Source: Xylanivirga thermophila (GTDB taxonomy: Bacteria; Bacillota; Clostridia; Caldicoprobacterales; Xylanivirgaceae). Taken from it: a DNA stretch of 64,000 bases. The stretch is taken from contig NZ_RXHQ01000007.1 of assembly GCF_004138105.1 (NCBI RefSeq), positions 1-64,000 on the forward strand. The letters run 5' to 3'. Shown piece after piece: positions 56,551 to 64,000 of the stretch. Numbering within the stretch: position 1 is the stretch's first letter; every line of letters starts with the position of its first letter. Both the position numbers and the translations under genes were made by a program. The notes beneath the pieces were generated by a model. The model saw only the letters and a program-made list of their open reading frames with translations, was not told the origin of the DNA and searched no databases.

Positions 56551-57888
56551 TTAATCTAAATCCTTAGCTATTTCATCATTGAGTTGCTGTTGAATTTCTT
56601 TCAAAACATCTTCTAGGGGTTCATCCGTTAATATAAGCCTCTCATATTCATTTTTCCATATATCATAGGTAGCTGGTAATTGTAAAAATGATACATAAGA
56701 ATCATTAAGTGATGATAATAGTAAAGCTACTTGCGAATCCTCTATAAGCTCCTCATCATCTAGCAGCGCCTTACGAGCAGGTAGTTCTCCAGTCTCCTTT
56801 GTCCACCTTTTCTCCACATCTTCACTCGCCAAATATTCTATAAACTTCGTTCCCATTTCAGAATTAGCGTTCTTTCCCAATACATATGCCCATGAAGTAA
56901 CTATGGTAGTATGTTTATCTCCCTTGGCAGGAATAAGCCCTATACCTAAATCAATATTTGGAGCAGTCAATTGCAAATTTCCAAACATTGCAGGATGTCC
57001 CAACATCATGGCAACCTTTCCCTGTCTAAAGCCTGCCCAGTTTTTCATAAACTCTATATCATACACCTTATCAATTTTATAGGTATCTACCATAAACTTA
57101 ATTGCCTCTACTGATTTTGGATCATCGGCAAAGATAAATTTACCATCTTCATCCACCATTTTACCACCATATTGATTTATAATAGCCTCTACTTCAGGTG
57201 CATATCCCTTTGTGCCCCAGCCTGATTGAACCATAGTTCCGTTTTCTACCTTCGTAAGTTTTTTTGCCCATTCCCTCATCTCATCCCATGTTTGAGGGCC
57301 TTTTTCTCCATCAAGACCTGCTTCATTTAATAAATCTTTGTTCCAATAGGTGACAATAGTTTGAACGTCTGTTGGTAAGCCGTAGTATTTGCCATCTACA
57401 TTTAGGGCCTCTACGGTAGCATGTACAAAATCATTTTCAATATCTGAAGTGGACAAAACATTTTCATCCAACTGTTGGATAGCATTCGATTTTACCAATC
57501 TTGAGATCATACCAGATTTTACTTGCATAACATCTGGCGCAGCATCTGTTGCCAAAGATGATATGAGTTTCGTAGAATAATCTGCTTCAGGTATAAATTC
57601 CATTTTAATCTTCACATTTTCATTTTGTTCCATAAATTCGAAAGCAAGTGCCTTCATCATGTTATCCCGCGCCTGACTGCTATGCTGCCAATAAGTAATA
57701 CTGACATCCTTAGCCGAAGATTTTGATTCATCTTCTTGTTCATTATCTTCTGTTCCCTTTTTCCCTTCATTGTTTACAATTTCATCATTTTGCTTATCTG
57801 CTTGCCCATCTTTTTCGCCACATGCAGCAAGCAATGTCGATATTAAAAAGATGCACAGCATAAGACTAATAATTTTGTTTCTTTTCAT
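56551..57888 (-). CDS. Carbohydrate-binding lipoprotein of an ABC transporter
   Basis: 445 residues with a lipoprotein signal ('ISTLLAAC', Cys about 22), an acidic linker, and a type 1 solute-binding fold ('VSITYWQHSSQARDNMMKALAFEFMEQN', 'NAIQQLDENVL', 'YGLPTDVQTIVTYWNKDLL'). It captures a sugar or sugar-phosphate outside the cell. AAGGAGG precedes the ATG. It is the first transporter gene. Confidence 0.94.
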   Translation of the reverse strand: MKRNKIISLMLCIFLISTLLAACGEKDGQADKQNDEIVNNEGKKGTEDNEQEDESKSSAKDVSITYWQHSSQARDNMMKALAFEFMEQNENVKIKMEFIPEADYSTKLISSLATDAAPDVMQVKSGMISRLVKSNAIQQLDENVLSTSDIENDFVHATVEALNVDGKYYGLPTDVQTIVTYWNKDLLNEAGLDGEKGPQTWDEMREWAKKLTKVENGTMVQSGWGTKGYAPEVEAIINQYGGKMVDEDGKFIFADDPKSVEAIKFMVDTYKIDKVYDIEFMKNWAGFRQGKVAMMLGHPAMFGNLQLTAPNIDLGIGLIPAKGDKHTTIVTSWAYVLGKNANSEMGTKFIEYLASEDVEKRWTKETGELPARKALLDDEELIEDSQVALLLSSLNDSYVSFLQLPATYDIWKNEYERLILTDEPLEDVLKEIQQQLNDEIAKDLD

Positions 57889-57922
57889 TTCTGGAACCTC
57901 CTTGTTTTAATGTTTCTTATTT

Positions 57923-57944
57923 TAATGGCTGTGTACAGCCATTA
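57923..57944. promoter_or_regulatory. 22-bp palindrome upstream of the binding-protein gene
   Basis: TAATGGCTG-TGTA-CAGCCATTA lies between the ROK regulator and the transporter. It has no T-tract, so an operator for the adjacent ROK regulator is more likely than a terminator. This is not established. Confidence 0.5.
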
Positions 57945-57952
57945 ATAACAAA

Positions 57953-59152
57953 TTAAAATTCTATAGGGCTAAATATCTTCTTTTCAAATATATAGTTTGC
58001 CATACCTGCAAGTGCTGATAAAATCCCTTTTGTTGTAAATTTAATATTTATGCCATCGTTATAAAATTTTAAGGCAGTATTACGCCCTGTATCTAAAACA
58101 ATGTCTAAATAATTCCACTCACATTTACTAAGGGGGCCTCCTATGGCAATCATCTCAGGATTTATCATATTTAAAACATTAGCAATCCCTATGCCAAGTA
58201 TCCTAGCTTGTTCCTTTAATATTTCTTTTGCTACAATATCTCCTCCATTAGAGCGGACAATTACATCATCTAAACGTAATTCATCATCAATGCCTTCTTC
58301 TCCCTTTTCTTTTAGTTTCTCTTTATACCTATTTACAATATAATTTTCAGAAATAATAGTTCCCAAACATCCTTTATTTCCACATCTACAAACAGGCCCA
58401 TTCAAATCTATAGTCATGTGCCCTAGCTCAAATCCTCCTATATTGCTGGGTTGGAACAAATTACCCGAGTTTATATACGACATTCCTACACCATCTTCTA
58501 CCATTATGTAAGCAAAATTGTTGTAATGTCTGCCTATTCCAAATTTGTGCTCTCCCAATATAAGCGCATCTGTATCTTTAAATACAAAACAATCCATATT
58601 GTTTTTTTGTCTTTTTATAAACTCTATCATTTCAAACTCTTTTAATTCCAAAGGTGCTGAATAGAGAATGCATCCATCCTGATTATTGACTATTCCTGGA
58701 ATACTGATCCCGATTCCCACAATTTTTCCCTCAAACTCACCATATTCATCAAAAATATCATGAAGACATCTAGCTAAAATATTTTTTACATTTTCCTCAC
58801 CAACGATGTTTTGTTTTATATTCCATTCTTTTACAACAATGCAATCCAAATTAAGTAGGGCATATATAACTTCTTTTGGTTTCAAGATTATTGAGATTAC
58901 AAATCGCGCATTTGGATTTATCCCAAGCATCACTGGTCTTCTACCCCCGCTCGACTCTCCTATTCCAAGTTCCATTACTATTTTCTTGTCTATAAGCTCT
59001 GAGGTTATAAGAGATACAGTAGTAGGACTTAATTTTGTATATTGAGTCAATTCCGCTCTAGAAATCTCACCATGTTTCCTGATATTTTTGAGAACTATCT
59101 GTCTATTTAACCTTTTTAGCATCTCCTGATCTGCTTTTTTCATCTTTGCCAT
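57953..59152 (-). CDS. ROK-family transcriptional regulator (NagC/XylR type)
   Basis: 400 residues: winged helix (about 15-75, 'ISRAELTQYTKLSPTTVSLITSELI') and a ROK sugar-binding domain with an intact zinc site 'CRCGNKGCLG'. It presumably represses the transporter operon until its sugar is present. ATG 59152 with AGAGG is preferred to the upstream ATG. The same locus therefore holds two ROK proteins, one regulator with the zinc site and one enzyme without it. Confidence 0.92.
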   Translation of the reverse strand: MAKMKKADQEMLKRLNRQIVLKNIRKHGEISRAELTQYTKLSPTTVSLITSELIDKKIVMELGIGESSGGRRPVMLGINPNARFVISIILKPKEVIYALLNLDCIVVKEWNIKQNIVGEENVKNILARCLHDIFDEYGEFEGKIVGIGISIPGIVNNQDGCILYSAPLELKEFEMIEFIKRQKNNMDCFVFKDTDALILGEHKFGIGRHYNNFAYIMVEDGVGMSYINSGNLFQPSNIGGFELGHMTIDLNGPVCRCGNKGCLGTIISENYIVNRYKEKLKEKGEEGIDDELRLDDVIVRSNGGDIVAKEILKEQARILGIGIANVLNMINPEMIAIGGPLSKCEWNYLDIVLDTGRNTALKFYNDGINIKFTTKGILSALAGMANYIFEKKIFSPIEF

Positions 59153-59194
59153 AAACATACCTCTTTCTTTTATCACTGGAAAAAGTATCTTGCT

Positions 59195-60439
59195 TTATAC
59201 AATGATATCATATATTATCCTTGCATTGGATTGCACCGGTAAAGGCAATTCCATAGCAGTACACAGCGTAGGAATAAAGCTTATATTATATACCCTTTTA
59301 TCGTACACTACGCCTTTCTTGAAATCTGGCCCTTTGATTAAGGAAAAGACATGCTGTGCTTGACTATTTAAAGAATCATGATTAGCATGCAAAGTCCAAT
59401 ATCTATTTTTGTTTATACTAAAATGGTACGGTGGTATGGGAGATACAAGCATATCTGCAAAAAAAGCTGCCGTTCCCCGCTTTTTTAGTTCATCCTTTGT
59501 CAAACATTCTTCAACTATATCATCTTGTTCTATCATTGCCTTGATAGAGCGCATTTTTTCATCTCCCAACTGATCTCTAAAATATATTTGCAGCTGAAGA
59601 TTTACACTTATCATAATAACTTCCCAGTCTGGGCTTGACGTTTCACCTATATTTAGACATTCTATTTTATGAAATCCCTGATTTTTCAGTATTTCTATTA
59701 TTCTATGTACATAACTTTTTCCTTTAAAAGGTACCATTCCATGATCGCTAGTAAGCAATATATTAGTGTTATCATAAATACCTATATATTTAAGAAATTC
59801 TACAAATTTTCCTAATTCATTATCCATCTGTTTCAAACGACCCATTATATTTTTCAGCCTACCTTTTTCAGTAAACCGTTTTATCCTTCCCCGAGCATAA
59901 AATTTATTATGCCCTATGGAATCTAAATCATCCATATAGATAAATAAAACCTTAGGCTGTTCATCCATCTCTATTCCTGATATCCCAGAGTTTACGAATA
60001 TTTGCCTTGCCCATTTGAATCTATTCTTATAATCTCCCCCAGGTTGGATGTACAAATGTCTCAAATCATCATACTCCGCTCCCCTATTTTCTAAAGCAAA
60101 TTGCTGTATAGAGGCAAAACATATATCATTCCCGGCTAAAACCTCTCCTATAGTTTGAGCTTTATTGAGTCTCCTACATAATATCACTTTGTTTAAATGT
60201 CTATCGAAATATTTATAAACATTGTTTGTAACATCAGAATAAGCTCCTGATACTATGGCACTCTGCATAGGATAGGTAATAGAAGGTATGCCAGTATATG
60301 CGTTTGTAAATAATATTCCTTCATTAAGCAATTTATTTATATACGTTGTTCCTGAGTATGATAAACTATTAGCTAATTTATAATAATAGTAGGAAAACCC
60401 ATCCCAATTTATATATACAAAAAATCTATTATTTTTCAT
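59195..60439 (-). CDS. Alkaline-phosphatase-fold phosphodiesterase (type I PDE/NPP family)
   Basis: 415 residues with no signal peptide. Metal-site residues appear in 'YINWDGF', 'MDDLDSIGHN', 'TSDHGM' and a C-terminal 'HANHDSL'. The nucleophile Ser or Thr lies in 'GIPSITYPMQ'. The family hydrolyses phosphodiesters and phosphonates. It seems cytoplasmic and is the first gene before the ROK regulator, suggesting that an imported phosphodiester or sugar-phosphate is split here. ATG 60439 is used; the longer frame from 60523 has a hydrophobic tail without a ribosome binding site. Confidence 0.85.
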   Translation of the reverse strand: MKNNRFFVYINWDGFSYYYYKLANSLSYSGTTYINKLLNEGILFTNAYTGIPSITYPMQSAIVSGAYSDVTNNVYKYFDRHLNKVILCRRLNKAQTIGEVLAGNDICFASIQQFALENRGAEYDDLRHLYIQPGGDYKNRFKWARQIFVNSGISGIEMDEQPKVLFIYMDDLDSIGHNKFYARGRIKRFTEKGRLKNIMGRLKQMDNELGKFVEFLKYIGIYDNTNILLTSDHGMVPFKGKSYVHRIIEILKNQGFHKIECLNIGETSSPDWEVIMISVNLQLQIYFRDQLGDEKMRSIKAMIEQDDIVEECLTKDELKKRGTAAFFADMLVSPIPPYHFSINKNRYWTLHANHDSLNSQAQHVFSLIKGPDFKKGVVYDKRVYNISFIPTLCTAMELPLPVQSNARIIYDIIV

Positions 60440-60606
60440 CATATAGCCCTTCTTATTCCAGTGGAAAAACAAAGTATGTACAAAATCCACTTGCAAATAT
60501 AAGTATATATTAAAATATACCATCTTGCAAGCTATTTTTATCCTAAATTTATCAATATGTTATTAAATAATAACATATTCCCGTATTATTCTATTATTTG
60601 CTTGTA

Positions 60607-60646
60607 TAATAAAGGGATATAATAAATTTATTATATCCCTTTATTA
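60607..60646. terminator. 40-bp perfect palindrome after the chemoreceptor gene
   Basis: Centred at 60626/60627 with a self-complementary core AATAAATTTATT. It lies 10 bp past the chemoreceptor stop, probably acting as a terminator or RNA end structure; a T-run follows only within the arm. Confidence 0.65.
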
Positions 60647-60655
60647 CATCTATAT

Positions 60656-62659
60656 TTAATATTTAAATTTGGCAATATTTAATTGCATCTCATCTGCCAA
60701 ATGTGCAAGGGCTTCACTTGCACTTGCAATACCTTCTATTGAAGATGTCTGTTCCTCAACAGATGCAGAGGCCTCCTCCGTTCCTGCTGCATTCTCCTCG
60801 GATATTGCAGATAGATCCTGTATAACACCTATGATCTCATCCTTCTTTACCTGCATCTCATAGCTCGATTTATTTATATTTGATATAATCCCGTGCATAT
60901 CTTCAATGGCAGAGGCAATGCCCTTAAATTTATCATCTGTAATATATACACTCTCTGATTGAAACTTCACTACCTGTTTGACTGTCTTCATGGTATCAAC
61001 AGAATACGCCGTTTTATCCGTAAGATCCTTGATTATCCCGGCAATCTCTTCTGTAAATTTATTTGCCTGCTCTGCTAAATTCTTTATCTCTCCCGCCACA
61101 ACAGCAAATCCTTCTCCCGCCTCGCCTGCTCTAGCTGCCTCTATACTGGCATTGAGGGATAACAAATTGATCTGCTTTGATATATTTTTTATCATCTCAC
61201 TGGCATCCTGTATCTTTGTAGCGCTCTCATTGGTATTTAAAATAATTTCATGTATCTCTTTAGCAGAACTATCAATATCCTTAGTCTTCTCCACAAGGTC
61301 CTCTACGCTTTCAATGCCTTCATCTTTTAATGTATCTATTTTTCCAGTAGCTTTATTGAGTTCATCTAAATCCCCTTGATTTTGTGCTATTTTCTTACCT
61401 AATTCTTCAATATGTAAAACACCCTGTTCCGTATCCTTAGCCTGATCACCTGCACCACCTGCTATCTCCTCTATTACCTTTGCAATCTCCTCTGCCGCCA
61501 TGGATGACTGCTCGGTAGTAGCTGTTAACTCCTCAGAGGAAGATAATACCTGCTGTGACGATTCAGATATATTTTTGATCAAACTGATTAGATTTTTTTG
61601 CATAGTTACCAATGCATTAGCAATAGTACCTATCTCATCATTTCGCTTTAAATATTTCATTGCTTTGCTATCATTATTAATGCTTAAATCGTAATTAGAG
61701 AATCTCTCAATAACCGTAGATAAACTAATTATTGGCCTTGCAATAGACCTTCCTAATGATAGGGAAGCCATCATACCAATTATAATAAAAACTATTGAGA
61801 CTATTAAAATGTTATTCTTTAATTTAGATAATTCACTTAGAGCATCTTTTTCATCTGTGCCTACACCTATCATCCAACCTGTACTTTCTATGGGGACTAC
61901 ACCTATATATCTTTTAGATCCCATAAGTTCATAATTTGCAACACCTTTTTTACCAATGCCTATATCTTTTAAAGCTAAACCCCAATTTTTAAACTCCCCA
62001 TCTGTCTCTATGTCCTCTAAAACATTCCTTCGATTTATTACATTTTCCCGATTAGGATGTGCATATATTGTTCCATCTGTGCCAATGATATAGGCATAGC
62101 CATTTTCTCCAACTCCCATTTGATCCGTTATTTCATTTAGAGCAGTACCATCTTTTCTACCAATTAAAATTCCTACGACCTTTTTATCCGTTTCAATGGG
62201 AACTGCATACATTATAACTGGTTCATTGGTCACCTTGCTTATTATCACATCAGAAATGCTATTTTCCCCTTGAAGAGCCTTCTTAATATAATCCCTATCA
62301 TCCAATTGAACAGTATCCTCATTTAATGCATATTGGGTCATTCCATCTAGATTCATAATCCCCATATCCAAATATCCTAGCCGTTTGACAGCTGAAATGA
62401 GTGTTTCACGCTGAACTTGCCAGTCCATGGTCTGTATATTAGAATCATTTGCCAACTCATTTAATGTACTTAAATCCTTATCAATACTTGTTTCTATTTG
62501 CTTAGATCCTTCTTCTGCAAGCAACAATAGAGCTTCTTCAGTCTGATTTATAACAGCATCTGAACTAACCTTTAATGCAGTCATTCCTAAACCTGTACAA
62601 ACGACCAAAGTGAGAATAGCTACCACTAGAGCGATTCTCCTAGATAAATTTAACTTCAT
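60656..62659 (-). CDS. Methyl-accepting chemotaxis protein with dCache sensor
   Basis: 667 residues: membrane helix 1 (about 8-30), extracellular double-Cache sensor (about 35-270, with '[20 protein letters not shown]' and '[19 protein letters not shown]'), helix 2 (about 280-300), HAMP (about 300-360) and the cytoplasmic signalling rod with tip '[20 protein letters not shown]' (about 515). dCache receptors usually sense amino acids or other small ligands. GAGGAG precedes the ATG. It carries two GGCGGGAG octamers 24 bp apart. Confidence 0.95.
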   Translation of the reverse strand: MKLNLSRRIALVVAILTLVVCTGLGMTALKVSSDAVINQTEEALLLLAEEGSKQIETSIDKDLSTLNELANDSNIQTMDWQVQRETLISAVKRLGYLDMGIMNLDGMTQYALNEDTVQLDDRDYIKKALQGENSISDVIISKVTNEPVIMYAVPIETDKKVVGILIGRKDGTALNEITDQMGVGENGYAYIIGTDGTIYAHPNRENVINRRNVLEDIETDGEFKNWGLALKDIGIGKKGVANYELMGSKRYIGVVPIESTGWMIGVGTDEKDALSELSKLKNNILIVSIVFIIIGMMASLSLGRSIARPIISLSTVIERFSNYDLSINNDSKAMKYLKRNDEIGTIANALVTMQKNLISLIKNISESSQQVLSSSEELTATTEQSSMAAEEIAKVIEEIAGGAGDQAKDTEQGVLHIEELGKKIAQNQGDLDELNKATGKIDTLKDEGIESVEDLVEKTKDIDSSAKEIHEIILNTNESATKIQDASEMIKNISKQINLLSLNASIEAARAGEAGEGFAVVAGEIKNLAEQANKFTEEIAGIIKDLTDKTAYSVDTMKTVKQVVKFQSESVYITDDKFKGIASAIEDMHGIISNINKSSYEMQVKKDEIIGVIQDLSAISEENAAGTEEASASVEEQTSSIEGIASASEALAHLADEMQLNIAKFKY

Positions 62660-62810
62660 TTTAATCTCTCCTCTTATCTCATATATGGAAATATCGTTCT
62701 ATCTGTAGCTATATAGTAAATATAAAACGACATTTTACTACTTTTATCGACACCTTTTCGACAAAACTTTAGCATATTTATATCTTTTTCGTTTAATATC
62801 AATACAACAT

Positions 62811-62836
62811 AAAAAAATGCATCAATAATTGATACA
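62811..62836 (-). terminator. Terminator overlapping the end of the PAS-GGDEF gene
   Basis: Stem TGTATCAA/TTGATGCA followed by T7 on the minus strand; the last codons of the gene form the left arm. Confidence 0.85.
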
Positions 62837-63751
62837 TCTATTTCCACCTACATTTTTCACACGATACATGGCCTTATCTGCTTTTGATATGAGCTCATCA
62901 ATACTATTTCCATCCTTAGGATAAAAACTTACTCCTATGCTCAAAGATATACATATTTCCTCTTCATCATTAACTTTGACCTTATTTTTTGCATTTGCAA
63001 TTCGTGCAGCTATACATCTGTAATTAGTATAGGCTTTTAAACCGGGTAATAGTATTAAAAACTCATCCCCACCATACCTAACTACAGTATCATTGGCCCT
63101 CGTACTTTCAGTCAATATTTTTGCTACTTCTACTAATACCCTATCCCCTATTTCATGCCCATACTTATCATTTATGCCCTTAAATCTATCAACATCGATA
63201 AACATCAGACCCAATATAGTATTATCACGCCTAGCAGCTTCTAAAAACTTAGCAGCTACCTCATAAAAAAGAGTTCTATTGGCTAACCCTGTAAGCTTGT
63301 CATAATAGGCTAACTTCTCAATTTCCCGTTCTTTTTCCATCAACTCCCTGTTTAATGAATATAATTCGTTTGCATATTCCTTTAGCTGATTAATTCTTAT
63401 GAATTGGCTGGTTACATCTATACATTCGATAATTAAATATTGTTCATCATTAACATCAAATCTGCTTACCTTAAGATTTATTTCAGCATTATCAACAATT
63501 AATCCCTTATGTATTGCTGCAGAAAAGAAAAACTTTCGGTTTTTCCCCATTACAGCTGTCACTGCATTTCTAAAACATGACCTATTCAAACTTGGAACCG
63601 ATGTATAAATATTTGTATCTATAACCTCTTTTTGTTTTGTACCAGTTAAATATTCCATATAATTATTCCAAAATAGAATATCCAACTTATTGTCTAATAT
63701 TATGATGCCTTCGTCAATATAATCTAGTACATCAAACAACACATTACTCAT
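62822..63751 (-). CDS. PAS-GGDEF diguanylate cyclase
   Basis: 309 residues: a PAS domain (about 8-125, 'IDEGIIILDNKLDILFWN'), a short coiled linker, and GGDEF (about 145-305) with an intact 'RYGGDEFLILLPG'. It should make c-di-GMP. ATG at 63751 overlaps the CheC-like gene by 8 bp, so the two are coupled, linking c-di-GMP output to chemotaxis. Confidence 0.92.
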   Translation of the reverse strand: MSNVLFDVLDYIDEGIIILDNKLDILFWNNYMEYLTGTKQKEVIDTNIYTSVPSLNRSCFRNAVTAVMGKNRKFFFSAAIHKGLIVDNAEINLKVSRFDVNDEQYLIIECIDVTSQFIRINQLKEYANELYSLNRELMEKEREIEKLAYYDKLTGLANRTLFYEVAAKFLEAARRDNTILGLMFIDVDRFKGINDKYGHEIGDRVLVEVAKILTESTRANDTVVRYGGDEFLILLPGLKAYTNYRCIAARIANAKNKVKVNDEEEICISLSIGVSFYPKDGNSIDELISKADKAMYRVKNVGGNRCINY

Positions 63752-64000
63752 GTAAACCATCTTCCATTTTCTCTATTGTCTGAATCAATTCATTCAATGA
63801 ATTTAAGGTCAAATTTATAATTATAGCCCCTTCTATTTCAGTATCATCTATTATAAAGGTTATATATAGCATCAACATATAAATATCTTCTTTGTTTGAA
63901 ATATCATTTTCAAACTCCATCCTATTAAAAAGTCTCACAGTAGGCAGGGTATATTCCAAACTAACATCTAAGAAGTTACCAATCTCTCCAATGACAGAAT
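63744..64000 (-). CDS. CheC-like chemotaxis protein, C-terminal part
   Basis: The frame is open from the window edge. 'SVIGEIGNFLDVSLEYTLP' and 'EIEGAIIINLTLNSLNELIQTI' match the second helix motif and last strand of CheC, which removes phosphate from CheY. Only about 84 residues are visible, so the length and start cannot be given, and a CheX-like protein is not excluded. Confidence 0.6.
   Translation of the reverse strand, partial: SVIGEIGNFLDVSLEYTLPTVRLFNRMEFENDISNKEDIYMLMLYITFIIDDTEIEGAIIINLTLNSLNELIQTIEKMEDGLHE

Larger units (their letters stand above)
2341..61121. repeat. Dispersed octamer GGCGGGAG, 19 copies
   Basis: Found by eye at minus-strand positions beginning 2341, 3460, 5379, 6081, 26413, 27750, 27847, 32294, 34511, 40091, 43305, 43405, 50050, 61090 and 61114 (written CTCCCGCC), and plus-strand 4840, 18052, 21991 and 36322. 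It occurs in several codon frames and twice antisense to a gene, so it is not explained by one dipeptide. Nearly all copies lie on the coding strand. No copy lies in the 10.1-16.7 kb island. Confidence 0.75.

Overview
The window looks like chromosome from a motile, anaerobic, low-G+C Firmicute of the class Clostridia. Supporting signs are the flagellar block (FlaG-FliD-FliS plus a FliT-like protein) followed on the same strand by hpf, secA and prfB, lysine 2,3-aminomutase, hemerythrins, long-form PurL, a TPP-riboswitch-controlled ThiT, TTG starts, and AGGAGG-type ribosome binding sites. I cannot name the species. Almost every gene lies on the minus strand, so that is probably the leading strand of replication. 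No tRNA, rRNA or CRISPR array was seen.

Layout. 0-1.1 kb: a truncated sensor gene at a probable deletion junction. 1.2-3.9 kb: an acn (aconitase) and GntR-family regulator operon whose promoter is overlapped by a perfect palindrome. 4-10.1 kb: a chemoreceptor, purL, and a divergent LysR regulator. 10.1-16.7 kb: an accessory island between two near-identical 42-bp repeats made of the last codons of the LysR gene. It carries a LoaP-type NusG paralogue, a SPASM-only protein, two ABC exporters, a decapitated third ABC gene, an IS3-family element and an IS30 remnant. 16.7-23.1 kb: HAD phosphatase, TPP riboswitch-thiT, OsmC, two unknown divergent genes, DUF3343, Mrp ATPase and a frameshifted membrane protein. 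23.2-26 kb: two c-di-GMP turnover proteins. 26.2-33.2 kb: Nudix hydrolase, NfeD/SPFH pair, lysine 2,3-aminomutase with an ATP-grasp ligase, rhomboid protease, tandem hemerythrins, GNAT enzyme and CheW.

33.2-44.4 kb: prfB (with programmed frameshift), secA, hpf, an amino-acid ABC transporter, a zinc-ribbon protein preceded by a strongly structured noncoding region with its own promoter (candidate raiA-type RNA), and flagellar filament genes. 44.4-51.8 kb: MATE exporter, zinc-ribbon proteins, GtrA, adenine deaminase, a degenerate-JAMM/LysM membrane protein, and two exported proteins of unknown function. 52-60.4 kb: an uncharacterised carbohydrate locus with a ROK-SIS fusion, PHP phosphoesterase, CUT1 transporter without its own ATPase, ROK regulator and alkaline-phosphatase-fold phosphodiesterase. 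60.6-64 kb: a large chemoreceptor, a PAS-GGDEF protein and the end of a CheC-like gene.

The two most unusual DNA-level signals are the repeat-bounded LoaP island and the octamer GGCGGGAG. The octamer occurs 19 times by my hand count, 15 of them on the minus strand, in several reading frames, and looks like a polar genome motif such as a Chi-type site. Coordinates were read by eye; start codons were often moved to the start best supported by a ribosome binding site.
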